DNA of 64,000 nucleotides. It comes from Dichomitus squalens LYAD-421 SS1. Its lineage: Eukaryota; Basidiomycota; Agaricomycetes; Polyporales; Polyporaceae. Where the stretch lies: NCBI RefSeq assembly GCF_000275845.1, contig NW_006766899.1:275326-339325 (forward strand), read 5' to 3'. Below the pieces are notes generated by a model, which had not been told where the DNA came from, did not search any database, and saw only the letters and a list, made by a program, of their open reading frames with translations. Position numbers and translations under genes: made by a program. Positions 39,688 through 50,644 of the stretch are shown in pieces (positions within the stretch are counted from its first letter, which is position 1; each line of letters begins with the position of its first letter).

Positions 39688-40496
39688 TGTACAATGGGAT
39701 GTGGGGAATGGTGGCGAAGTACCGGGGAAGAGACTTGCCGGTGAGGGCGGGGCGGGGAGAGTCAAAGGGAGGGACGGGGCGGTACTCAAGTGGCAGTTAG
39801 GGGAAGAACGGAGAGCGTCTTTTATAGGCCAGACTAAGCGGTCCATGTGGCCTGTGGTTCAGTCAACAATCTGATAATGAGAATGGGGCATGACATACAA
39901 AGCCGACCTGTAGTTCAGATGAATGTGTCTGTCTTACCAACAGGTATTTGAGAACAATACGCGTACGTCCTAATAGTTTAGCGACATGTGCTCGACATAA
40001 GGTCGAAATGTCCAAAGACATTCGAAGTTTTAGCCCCGGAACGCGAGAATGAGAGTGGCGTGGAATAACGATCATTGTCTATTGTCTATTTGTCGTCAGT
40101 GACCTCGAAACAGACCATATGCGCTTGGTACTCTCCAAGCGTGTCAAATCGCTTTGCCCGGTCCAGTAGTTTCCGTTTTGGTATGTGACAGGCAAGGTGC
40201 TATGGTCCGAGCGGGGAAACACATCTGGGGGTCTTCCACTGGTAGCCGCACGATGAGTTGTCAACCGGCCAATGCACTCCCTTTTGCCTTCCAGGAAAGG
40301 CTGTTAACGCCTTAGATCAGATCAGGGCCTGAGATACAGCGAATGTTTTCTTCCCTCGACCATCGCGCTGTGCCTGCTAGTTGTATGTGTACTCGAGTGT
40401 ATCGGTGTGCACAGTGTGCACTCGTCCTCACCGATTGTTAGGCAGGGATTGCGTTGAATCTGGCCGTCAGACTCTGCAAAAGCTCTCCGAAACAGC

Positions 40497-40970
40497 TTGC
40501 GAACGACGGCGAACGACGCACCCAGCGCCCTAGTTGACGCGTTCTTCGATAAGAAGGGACGCCAGCTTCGCAACCACGACGTCCTGGAGGTCGGTGCTCG
40601 CCGATGGCGGACAATGCCGGTACTGGCAGTTGCTGAGTGCATGATGCCCTACCCCGTAAAAGAGGTCTGGCCATCGGAGAGTGTGGAATGTGCGATGTTC
40701 GAGCCCTTCGAGAACGCCGTCCAAAGCTTCCGCGTCCAGGCCAATCAGAAGCATCGGTACCCGTATTCGCCCTCCCAGCATTTCGACGCCATCCGCCAGA
40801 ATGGGCGTAGACCGCTGCGGAAGCTTAGTGCCCGTACTGTCGCTGACGTCCTGGCCGACTTCTCCGAGAATCACGTCATCCTGTACGTGCGCAGCGACAA
40901 AAATAATCATTTTGAATACCGGCTTCGCCCTGCGAGAGATCCCAAGGCACTCTCCCATAATGGTGCGTGA
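40497..40970 (+). CDS. uncertain coding segment, unknown
   Basis: An open frame includes RNHDVLEVGARRWRTMPV, FEPFENAVQSFRVQANQKH and ADVLADFSENHVILYVRSDK, with balanced composition. The antisense frame is also open and about as long, so the strand is uncertain. A second frame 40967-41227 (..PSVFVPVQDYHQWSETRAV) could be a continuation, but no splice pair joining them in phase was found. No family recognised; may be a gene relic. Confidence 0.3.
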   Translation: MRTTANDAPSALVDAFFDKKGRQLRNHDVLEVGARRWRTMPVLAVAECMMPYPVKEVWPSESVECAMFEPFENAVQSFRVQANQKHRYPYSPSQHFDAIRQNGRRPLRKLSARTVADVLADFSENHVILYVRSDKNNHFEYRLRPARDPKALSHNGA

Positions 40971-41780
40971 GGCCCGATCACTGGATAGAGCCCATCCCGC
41001 CACCCAGATACGTCGAGCACTGCGATGCGCCACCCGCACCCAAAGAGCGGTCCTACAGAACGGTACCGACGCTGCGCATGGCGGGGACCGGCCGCCAGAT
41101 CGTCCCGGCGGCGAGAAAACCAGAAACCATCGCCCCCTCGGTTTTCGTCCCAGTCCAAGACTACCACCAGTGGTCTGAGACCCGCGCCGTACGGTACGCA
41201 GCTTCTCCTGGCGAGATCACCCTGTAGGACGCGAGCACGCTGCATGGACGCGTCGTACGGTCGTCTGAGGCAACCCGCACAGACCCTGACGCAGCCCGGG
41301 CGGGAAGGCGCAAGGTGAACAAGGAGCCCGTGCCGCACATGATCGGGATTGCGTGGGACATCGGAATGGAGGAAGGAGGCACACTGCGTGCCGCACATCG
41401 GCGGGGAATCGGTCAATACGTGCTCGATCCGACAGGGACAAAGCGGGGCACATACGATGATCCATCTCCACTGCTGCTCAGGCTAATCGGATGCGCCTCG
41501 GTTGGCGCAACAGTTTTCCCTGCATATCGGGAGGCGATACATGGCGTCCAGCAAAGGGCCGAAAGCGCTGGTGGAGGCACCAACCAGCTACCCGCGAAAC
41601 GAACCCTGATGAAAGCAGTCGTACGTTTGACGCCTGGCACGCCAAGACGAAGTGGATCCGTGAATAAGAAACAAATTGCGCCAATTGTCCAATAATGCTT
41701 TATTGTCTGCATTCGACCTTGGCTTTACCGAATATCATTCCCAGGTGGGTGCAGACGGTACGTTCGTAGGCGGTGACCAC

Positions 41781-42157
41781 GGGACGTCGAAGATGACGAA
41801 GACAAATTCGAGGCTAAAATCGCAGGCGCAAAGCCGTGTATCTGGCTCATGTCCGTCGAGGCCGAAGAGACTGGTAGGGGCAGCGGAGACGAGCTCGCAG
41901 ATGATGCACCCAAGCCCACCCGACCCGTCCAGAAGGGCGATGGCACAGTAAATTACGCCGCTCTCCTGCGCGCATCTAATATACGCGGCAACCTTGTTAG
42001 GGCGGATGAGTCTGCGGAGTTGGAGGTTGTGGGCAGCTTCATCGTCGATTCCGGCCTGGCGTTCCTGTTCTTCAAGCACGCGCTCGAGCAGCCCCTTTCC
42101 GCTGTACCGCGGGAAGACCGGGAAGCGATGATAGAGACATTCATTGACGACGAGTGA
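41781..42157 (+). CDS. uncertain coding segment, possible last exon, unknown
   Basis: The frame reads DVEDDEDKFEAKIAGAKPC before the first ATG (41849), then NYAALLRASNIRGNLVRADE and ELEVVGSFIVDSGLAFLFF, ending ETFIDDE with TGA. It is acidic and protein-like. The open part before the ATG suggests an upstream exon. It might belong with the segment at 40.5-41.2 kb, but this could not be shown. 42.2-43.8 kb holds nothing I can support. Confidence 0.3.
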
Positions 42158-43852
42158 GACGGAACCGTCTGGTGAGTCCACTTACCTCGCTTGTCTGCCA
42201 TTCGAACCTGTCCATTTTTAGTCTCGAATAGTGATGGTGGAGTATTGATCGAAGGAAAGCGGGACACCGAAGGGCGCACGATCGAGTTGAAAATCTGTTC
42301 ATGACTGAAGCTGGTGGATTTCGACTACGGCGCGACATGCTTGGCATGCAGCAGCCTGCTACTGGGGTTCGTCGATGTCACTGCAGCTCGGGACTCACCT
42401 TCGATAACAAGGAGATTCGAGTCTGATTTCTCCAGCAGCATTGGCCTGGAGGCGAGACCCTCGACGCGCGTTCGAGAAGGGCCAAAGTCGGTCAGAAACC
42501 TATCGCGCCGCCTGTGAACCTCGCCAAAGCGACCGCATATACTCCAACGACTGTACGTGCAGATAACGGCAGCTCAATAGACGTTATCTTGTGTCTTATC
42601 CAAATCATGACACTCACACACAGGAGGATTGGTATTGTTCTGTATCCCTACCGGAGGGCCACCGTTTTCAATAAGGTTCAACGGATTACCGCAGTCGGAT
42701 GCCAAAACAACTTCGGCAATTCGCGCGCCTTAGTCACGCGGCGCGCGGAGACGTTTGGGTTCGGGTCCGGCCGGGTTCATCTCCAGCGTCTCCATTGATT
42801 TCGCGTCTCGTACTATTGCCTTGCATGTACTGTTCTCAGAGATTTACTCTCCACAGCCTTGCTGACCACACCCATCGCACTCAACATCCTGTCTTTTAGA
42901 AATGGATACATATGACTCGCTGATTGCACACGAAGCTCATCGGAACTTGTCGTCGGTATGTTACGCCCCCACTATTCATGATGCAACATCTGTGCAACGT
43001 AAATTGAGTTGAGCTAGTGAGTCATCAACTACCTCTGGGCGGAATAAACGACTGATTCAAATACATACAGTCAACTGTCACCGTCCGACGCATTCGTCGG
43101 TGGCGCATATTTGTACATATATGCACTTCAAGTTCGACTTTGGATGCCTCGACTACTCCTAACCGTATACGAGCCATCTTGGAAGCCACGCGCCTCTCGA
43201 GCTTGACCATTGTGCTGCGCTTCACCCGGCGTTGATGTAGGACGCCTATTAGTAAAAGGACTCAGTGAGTACGCGGAATACTTTCCTCCGTGTTCTCGCG
43301 AGTCTGTGTCCCATCCTTCCCTCGTCGCGACCACTCCAGTGTGAGGGGGTCTGGTTTCATAACGCCCCCCCGCTGAGATACCCCATTCCTACCTCATCGA
43401 GGTCGGGCAGATGTCCCGAGTCCATGCCTTCGTGTACGTTCGTCTCTTCGACTCTAGTCCAAATTGTGCCGGGGTTGACGGGTCTGCGCTGGTCCGCAGC
43501 TATATGCTCGCTGCGTTACTCCTGGATTCAGTCGTGTTCCTAGGCCCTTCTATTGATGGCTCAGCTGGATCGAGTCGCTCCCGTGGCTTGTGGAGGCGTA
43601 GACTATGACGGTTAAGGTTGGGCACGGTTTATGCTTCATGCCTTCTATGCGGCTAGGTTTGCCAGCCTGACATGATTCATCCACCCCATGTCCTGGCATA
43701 TCGCGTCGTAGCTTCGTTCTCCCGTTACAAATCCTCCCTTCTCTGGTGTCCAGTTGCGAACCAACGACATCACTACGTCTCGACTTCAAGCTATCGCTCG
43801 TTGCTATGTTTGACGCAGCCTCTGCGCCAATGCTTGAGTCACGAAGCGATAT

Positions 43853-44318
43853 ATGGAAACAGGGCTCGGGTCTCTAGACACTATAGGCTTAGCGGCTATT
43901 CGTCGGCGTGCAGCCCCAGAGCCTAACGGCCTCGTGGTACGGAGTCGAGCCATTAAAGACAAACGGAGCCGTTTAGCGCATCTCTCTACACTCTACGCGG
44001 ATCTAAAGGAATGGTTTGAGTGTCGTATCAGCGTCACCGCAGTACGGACGCTGCGCACTGCCGTCGCGGGTCAGACTTGACCAAAACCCTGCGGCTGTTG
44101 CACGATGACGCTCGTATAGCTGGCGTGTGGTCTATGCGCGAGGGGACTGCGGTAGCTTTGCGTCCGTCACAGAAAGGTATGGGAATCAGAGGGAGGATGA
44201 GTCACTCCTGCGGCTCTGGGGATCACCCAGTGCCATATATGTGCTGGAGGATTTGGGCGCACTGGCTCATAATGACGCCTTCTGGCTCCTGTCGTCCCCC
44301 GGATCTAACTGCAAGTAA
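43853..44318 (+). CDS. Argonaute-linked unknown gene, copy 2
   Basis: The first segment reads GLGSLDTIGLAAIRRRA, PNGLVVRSRAIKDKRSRLA and VRTLRTAVAG. A GT-AG intron (gtcagactt to gcgcgag, about 44071-44145) joins it in phase 1 to GDCGSFASVTERYG and LRLWGSPSAIYVLEDLGALA, near 44318. The same two blocks occur beside Argonaute 1. It lies about 0.8 kb upstream of Argonaute 2 in the same direction. The start codon and the 3' end are not resolved. No known family recognised; the leucine-rich helical second part could be repeat-like. Confidence 0.45.
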
Positions 44319-45037
44319 AACATTGCAGTCCGTTCTGTTGCACAATTTGGAATAGAACATGCTCTCTGCGATGTTCAGAGTCCTCTCTTGTAACGGCACT
44401 TGGAAGATGCGTACAAGAAAGCAAGGTGAGTGAGAACTACCCGTATCTGGTGTGAGGCGGAATTCTCACAGATGTGCGCCGGAAAGTTTCGCCAGAGAAC
44501 AGGCAAGAGGTGCTTCTCGTGCAATCCTCGCATGATCATTTGACGGAGAGCCTCCCGATTATGGACGCACGCGTTGCCGGCGCAGGGCAATGCGCTGCGG
44601 TGACAATGTACACCTGGAGAGAACGCCTTCTCGCCCTAAGTGGGAGGCTGGAAGTCCACAAGCTGCGGTAGCGCAATGCACTTGGGAATGTGGTGGTAGA
44701 TCTCTTACCGCAAAGAAGACACCTGTGAAGATATAGGGTACTCTGACGCCGCGAGCGAGAGCAAGGAACGGAAGACAAGACAGGGAGACGAAGCGCGCAG
44801 CACGGCAGGCGTCTCTCCTGAACAGCGCGAGCGACACGGAACGATGGCCCGGGGAGGCTAGCGACACTTGTGTGGCGACTTCAACGAAGGCAGATCAAAC
44901 GGGCCGACGTGGAGTTGGATATAGCACAAGGCGTCAGCAAGATATCAAATAGCCATCTGCGGCAGGTGCGCGGTCATATACGCTCATTAAGATTGCTAAT
45001 CTCTAGCTGCAGCACAGAGTCACAACTCCCCTTCCTA

Positions 45038-45045
45038 CTATAAAG
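45038..45045 (+). promoter_or_regulatory. TATA box of Argonaute 2
   Basis: ctataaag lies about 100 bp upstream of the Argonaute 2 ATG, followed by a pyrimidine-rich leader. The TATA-like box of Argonaute 1 is at a matching distance. Confidence 0.55.
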
Positions 45046-45140
45046 CCCTTCCTAGCTCTATAATCCCGGCCACCTCGCTTCTCCTGTCTCTTCCATCACA
45101 CGTCCGGCTCTCCTACGTCTCGGCAAAGACCTCTAGTATA

Positions 45141-48100
45141 ATGCCTCCTCGTCGGGCTACAGGCAGTGGTCGCGGCAGCAGTCGCGGGAGGGGTTCGCAG
45201 GCTGGTGGGGGTACATCTGGTCGAGGTCGAGGTGGCCGAGGTAGCGCTCAAGGCGATCCTTTAGGTGGGAGTGATCGTAGTGGCAGCCGCTCTAGAGGTC
45301 GCGCTACTGGCATATCTACAGATGTTAGTCGCATCTCCGCAAGTCGTATGCCAGACATCAGCGAACATATCTCGACTATCGGGGTCAGGAGGCCATCCTA
45401 TGGCGAGAGTGGTCGCCATCTGGTCGTCTGGACCAATCATTACGAGGTGAAGATACCGGAGGCCAATATCTACCACTATGATGGTGTGTTCATCTTCGTA
45501 GGGTTCGAATTACTGACGTACTTAGAATGGCCATGCCCCCGCTTAGTCGGTGTGTATAGCTCTCTACTTATGGTTCGCTCTCGTCATATTGACAGACGCT
45601 TTGTGAAAGCAATCTCGCCCTCCGAAAAGCCGTTGCCTGCCCGGTTGAACATGGAGATTGTCAAGAGGCTCCAATGTGATATTGCTCCGGAAATATTCAC
45701 GCCTCGTGCCGTTTACGATGGCCGCAAGAATATGTTTACGTCCCATGAGCTGCCGTTTCCAGACGGGGCACAAGAGGTATCTTATTCATGTTCCATCGTG
45801 TGGTAGTTTGAGTATAACCCTCGCTAACCTCACTTCTGATGGAATAGTTTGGCTTCACCCTCACGGATCGAGCATCATCGGGCGAAGCCACTGGAGGCGG
45901 CGAGGGAAGGCGCGGTCCAAAGATCTACAATGTCAGACTAACACATGTTGCTACTATCAACCCTGAGTAAGTCTTTCACCATTGCCCAAGGTATAAGCAT
46001 TGTTTGACCAACTCTGTCAAGGGTGCTCGCGCGTTTCCTACAGGGTAGGCAGTCACATGACAATGCGGTCCTCACTGCAACCACTGTGGGTCATCTAGAC
46101 ATTATTTACCTCATCTTTCCGCTTACGATATCCTGGCCTGTCTCAGGCCCTGAACGTAGCTATTCGCATGGAGCCCACCATGCGCTATCCCTTCAACGTT
46201 CGTTCCTTTTTCACTAACAGGGAGACATCTGCTATTGGTGCCGGCATCATCCTCTGGCGAGGGTACTTCCAATCCGTCCGACCAGCGGCTGGTCGTATGT
46301 TGATCAATGTAGACATCTCTACTGCGGCTATGTATAGGCCAGGATCCGTCATCGAGGTCGCCCTCGAATTCCTCAACATGATGCAAAGAGGCCCGCTCGC
46401 CCTCTCCCCGAACCACGGCCTCCCTGACCGTGAGCTTATTAGGCTGCAGCGGTACCTTTCGGGAGTCCGCGTCAATATAGAGATTCCAGGACAGTCATCT
46501 GTCTCTCGACGCCCACCTCGCCCCATCAAAAAGCTCACTAGGACGGGCGCAGGTCATCTCGAGTTCACAATGCGCGACGGCCAGACTGTAACAGTCGCTC
46601 AATACTTTGAAATGACCCATAACTACAAGCTGCGCTGGCCCGATATTGTGTGTATCGAGGTATGTCGTTGTCCTCAGCAACATATGGAGGTGCTATTGTT
46701 CAACTTGATCTCCGTAGTTCGGTTCGGGCGCGATCATCCCGATGGAATGTTGCATCATTCCGGAGGGTCAAATCATGCGCAAACAAATCCCGCCAGAAAG
46801 AATGAAAGATGTTCTGAACTTTGCGACGAAACGGCCCCACGAACGGCTTCAGAGCATTCGCCAGGCCCTTGAAGTCCTTGACTACGGACAGTCCGAATAC
46901 CTTCGGGTAAGTAGAACAATCCTCAGTCGTGATAGCAGCTTCTCACCCGATATATTTGTGCAAGCACTTCGGCATGGAAGTCAGTCCGAATGCGGAGGTT
47001 GAATCGATTCAAGCACGTATACTTGACCCGCCGACCCTGATGTATGGTCAAGGAAGCCGTCAGCCTACCATCGTAAGTCCGTGTTTATCTGCACCTGCAT
47101 GCAACTCATGTCATATCTTCCTCGAAGACGCCCCGCGATGGCGCGTGGAACATGGTTGACAAGAAGCTCTATCGGCCTGCTGCTATAAATAGATGGGTCA
47201 TCGTGATTTACGAGCGCGAGCAGCGCTTCAACAGGGCCGCCGCACAGGAACTGGCTAGGAATTTTCTGGGTGCCTTTGAAGCCGTCGGTCAGTTTTCGTC
47301 ACTCATCCGCCTTGTTGTGCCTATTCTAATTGCTCGTAGGCGTGAATGTCACCGAGAATGATCCAGTGATAATCCACGATCAGCCGCAGCGGATTTATGA
47401 CGTGAGTCAGTATCCCCATCCAGCGACTTCCGTGATACTGATCGGCCGTGTTTCCTTAGTCGCTCCAAGCTTCCGGGAGGAGATGCATCGAGAAGCACAA
47501 CGGCAAGGGTCCTGGACCCGACCTCATTGTCGTCGTTGTTCCCGAGTCATCAGCGGATGTGTACCAGGCTGTTAAACAGTAAGTGTTATTTACGCTCTCC
47601 TTCTACAACCTTCTTGCTCATATCACATAGTTTTGGTGACGTTCAGCGCGGTGTTGCGACACAATGCCTGAAAAGTTACAAGTGTAAGGGGGCGAACAGG
47701 CAGTATTTCTCAAATGTCGTACTCAAGTAGGTTGTTCGATATCTTTGTGTACGAATTCCTGCTGATACGGGTCGCATAGGATCAATGTGAAGTTGGGCGG
47801 CGTCAACGTCATTCCTGACCCACGTTCGGTGTCCGCCCTCACTGACCCGCACAACCCCACGATCGTGATGGGTGCCGACATCATGCACCCTGCTCCCGGG
47901 GCTGACGGTCGTCCCTCCTTCACAGCACTAGTGGGAAACGTGGACCACGAGACGGCCAAGTACATCGCCGACTGCCGCATACAGACTTCGCGTCAAGAGA
48001 TGATCGATGATCTCGAGTCCATGGCTACTGCGCACATCGAGATGTACAAGAAGTACCGCGCTGTTGTGGAGAAGAAGTTTCCGGCTGATCCCACGCGACT

Positions 48101-48944
48101 AATCTTCTTCCGGGACGGCGTATCTGAAGGGGAGTTCAAGCAAGTCCTGGAATACGGTGTGTTGCCCTTTCTATTTGCTCTGGCGGACCTTTCTCTCACC
48201 CACGTCCGACCCTAGAACTACCTCAGTTGAAAAGTATGCGAGCTCCGAAAGGGCTCTTTACACGCCTTGGAGTCTGACGCCTTCGTTCGTTTGCTTTACA
48301 GGGGCTCTTGCGAATAACAATGTAGACGCCAAGATCACTGTGGTCGTCGTGGGCAAGGCCCATCACGTTCGTTTCTTTCCAAAGAGGCGAGAAGATGAGG
48401 ATAGAAGTCGGAATTGCCCAGCGGGAACTGTGGTGGACCGGGACATCACACATCCCACGGAGTTTGACTTCTATTTGCAGAGCCACGCTGGATAAGTACC
48501 TTCACTCCGTGCTCAATCATTCCTCGACTCACACGATCTCTTTTGGGTATATACAATTCTCGGAACGTCTCGTCCGGCACACTACAATGTGCTCTACGAC
48601 GAGAACAAGTTCACGCCTGACGCACTCCAAGCGCTGTCGTTCGCGCTGTGCCACGTCTACGCCCGCTGTACGCGCTCCGTATCGATCCCTGCCCCGATCT
48701 ACTGTGAGCGTCGTTGCTATGCTGGGAACTGACCTTCGCCAACGACTGACAACCTCGTCTGCCACTAGATGCGGATCTTGTATGCTCGCGGGCTAAGAAC
48801 CACTACAGTCCGGACGGCGACTTTGACCTGACGGGTTCAGGCACGCAGCTAGCGTCGAGCGATGCGCGTGGCCAACTTGAGTCCTACCGGGAGAACTTTA
48901 GGCCCCTGCACGAGAAGATGAGGAGGCTCATGTACTTTAGTTGA
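45141..48944 (+). CDS. Argonaute protein 2 (QDE-2-like), multi-exon
   Basis: Paralog of Argonaute 1 in the opposite orientation. Start ATG 45141, stop TGA 48942-48944. The N-terminus is Arg/Gly-rich ([18 protein letters not shown]), a possible methylation and partner-binding tail that Argonaute 1 lacks. Exon 1 ends at 45483 (..NIYHYD); exon 2 probably starts at 45610 ([18 protein letters not shown]). PAZ spans about 46.1-46.7 kb, with L2 starting [18 protein letters not shown] has YQAVK, GVATQC and LKINVKLGG. PIWI has [28 protein letters not shown] and, after the last intron, [11 protein letters not shown], a D-E-D-D set. The protein ends RLMYFS. One intron (48492-48554) must be AT-AC. No disabling change seen, so a working slicer is likely. 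It may have specialised through its RGG tail. Confidence 0.93.
45526..45549 (+). other. conserved segment inside Argonaute intron 1, candidate microexon
   Basis: Within the first intron the sequence ..tactgacgtacttag|aatg..cttagtcg|gtgtgta has splice-like borders. Argonaute 1 has the equivalent at 4757-4778 (minus strand), ..tactgacgtacccaag|aata..attagtcg|gtgtgta. The inner part has diverged but the borders have not. Inclusion keeps the frame here (24 nt) but would break it in Argonaute 1 (22 nt). Confidence 0.35.
48492..48554 (+). other. non-canonical AT-AC intron in Argonaute 2 PIWI domain
   Basis: Reads cacgctgg | ataagtacc ... gtatatac | aattctcgg. Splicing there gives ..[15 protein letters not shown], the expected order. 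A GT donor two bases later would retain in-frame TAA, and the first downstream AG lies beyond [15 protein letters not shown], so no GT-AG solution exists. The donor equals the U2-type ATAAGT class of AT-AC introns. Same length (63 nt), phase and position as in Argonaute 1. Confidence 0.82.
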
Positions 48945-49959
48945 AATTACGGCCGCCTTCGCCAGCGTCTCCAAGTTGGGAAGTGCCGGGGTTGTATTGT
49001 CATTGACCGCGCAGTGTCGTCCTCTTGTAGGAATTCAGGCATTACTGTATCCCGTTCACGTGCTGCATTCCCTGTTTCTGTGCCGAGATCGTTTTTTCTT
49101 CAGTTACATTTGTCGTCTTGCATCCCGTGGTCTGTTAACCAGTCTCGCGGTTCACGCAACACTCTGTCGGGTGTCCTATTGTAGTCAACATGTACTGGAA
49201 TTATCGCGTATAAACCCAGAGTGTCCATCTTAAAACTAATACTGCAATTCCCGATCAAGAGGCACCGTTGGCAAATGGCGAGGCTGCAGATGAAACAGGC
49301 TGGATATGCGACATGCATTGTCTCTCTCCTTGAATGCAAGCCACAGTTCACCATTAGCCCTTCATCAACATGAAACGCACCTCAAGCTTAGCTCGTAGTA
49401 GTAGCTCGTCTTGCCATGTTCCCGGGGTCCATCAATATCGGCAGCGGCATCGCTGACGCTAGCCTACGGCCCTAACGATTGCGCGCTTATTGGGCGGTCC
49501 TGGCTCCTTGTCTTGCCAGTGAATGGCCCATCCACACGATCAGCTCTGCCACGCCCCAGCGAAGCGTTGTCACCTATACTTCCTTCTCCTTGTGCCTGTG
49601 CTACGCCGTAAACATGGTAGCGAATGAAAGATGTTACAATCCTCTCCAGGCTATGGCGGCCCTCCACACATCACTATATGCGTTCCCCGCCTATCAGTAC
49701 CTAGGTCGAGTCCAAGTCTGGGATCCAAGCCGTGGCATGCGAAGCGCCGGCTACCCTTTCTCTAGAAGAACGATTATTGGTACGATCTGGCATTTGGAAC
49801 GGGAGAGACTCGCTCGTGACATATGTGGCAAGCACACGCAGGCGCAGTGTGGAATGAGGAGACTGAAGTCGCCATGTATGGGTGAGCGACCACTATCTAT
49901 GAATGTACGATGGCCCCCAATTCAAAAGCCGGCACCACGCCACGTCTGTTCAGTCCCCA

Positions 49960-50110
49960 GGAACATCGCCCTCGACACTCATTCTCGCCGAAATCGATTT
50001 TCCCGTTCACGCGGTCACGAGGGGGGAGGATGTGTGCATGTACCCATGGTACGTCTTACCTCCCAGCAGCGAGCTCGACATTACGCTAGGTGGGTCCCAC
50101 AGGTGGAAAC
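49960..50110 (+). pseudogene. fragment of the 8.8-10.7 kb nuclear-protein gene
   Basis: Translates as VTRGEDVCMYPWYVLPPSSE followed by LDI, against LTREEEMRRYPWYIPPRSSE followed by LDI in the gene at 9.1-9.2 kb. At DNA level both share the block gcagcgagctcgacat and the surrounding 70 bp at roughly 70-75%. The similarity does not extend far either way, so it is a partial copy. Confidence 0.6.
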
Positions 50111-50229
50111 GTACCTGCAGATGAGAGCGAGCGGAAGGTAGGGGCAAGCGGCGCGCGTGAATGATCCCGATGAATGTGCCAATGGGGACGATATCCTCCT
50201 GCGCCGAAGACCCTACGAAGACCTGGTAC

Positions 50230-50470
50230 TAACCTGGAGCTTAGGATGACCGGAAGGGCGACAGATACGGGGACTTCCTCCCGCGTCTCGATCCCCTGCA
50301 CCCAAGACTGTACATGCCGGCACTCCGAGCCTATCTCTTCTACCCACGAACGCAGGAACGGCTGGATGTCATGGTATTGCCATTTGCGCAGCTGCACAGC
50401 GTGGAGGATATGGTCGAGAAGTGTTGCGGAGAGCACAAGGATCGTCCGCTCGCGGCCTCGGTACGCCATT
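50230..50470 (+). pseudogene. fragment of the FCP1/NIF-domain gene at 60 kb
   Basis: Translates with RYGDFLPRLDPLHPRLYMPA, ERLDVMVLPFAQLHSVEDMV and CGEHKDR, colinear with the gene at 60.11-60.34 kb and about 80% identical in DNA. It lacks the N-terminal catalytic loop and the C-terminal part, so it cannot encode the full domain. It directly follows the fragment of the 9 kb gene. Confidence 0.75.
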
Positions 50471-50644
50471 CTCATCAGTCATACTCACTCGTACCGTTCC
50501 TCAGCGTGTCAAGCACTTCCAAACCGACTTCAGCCCACTTCCCATTTTCATGTTGAGTTCCTTGATGTTCCACTTGGCTTTGTTCTTAACCTGCGATACA
50601 CCCAGAATCACCATCATGTGCGCGACTTCAGGCGTCGAAGTACG

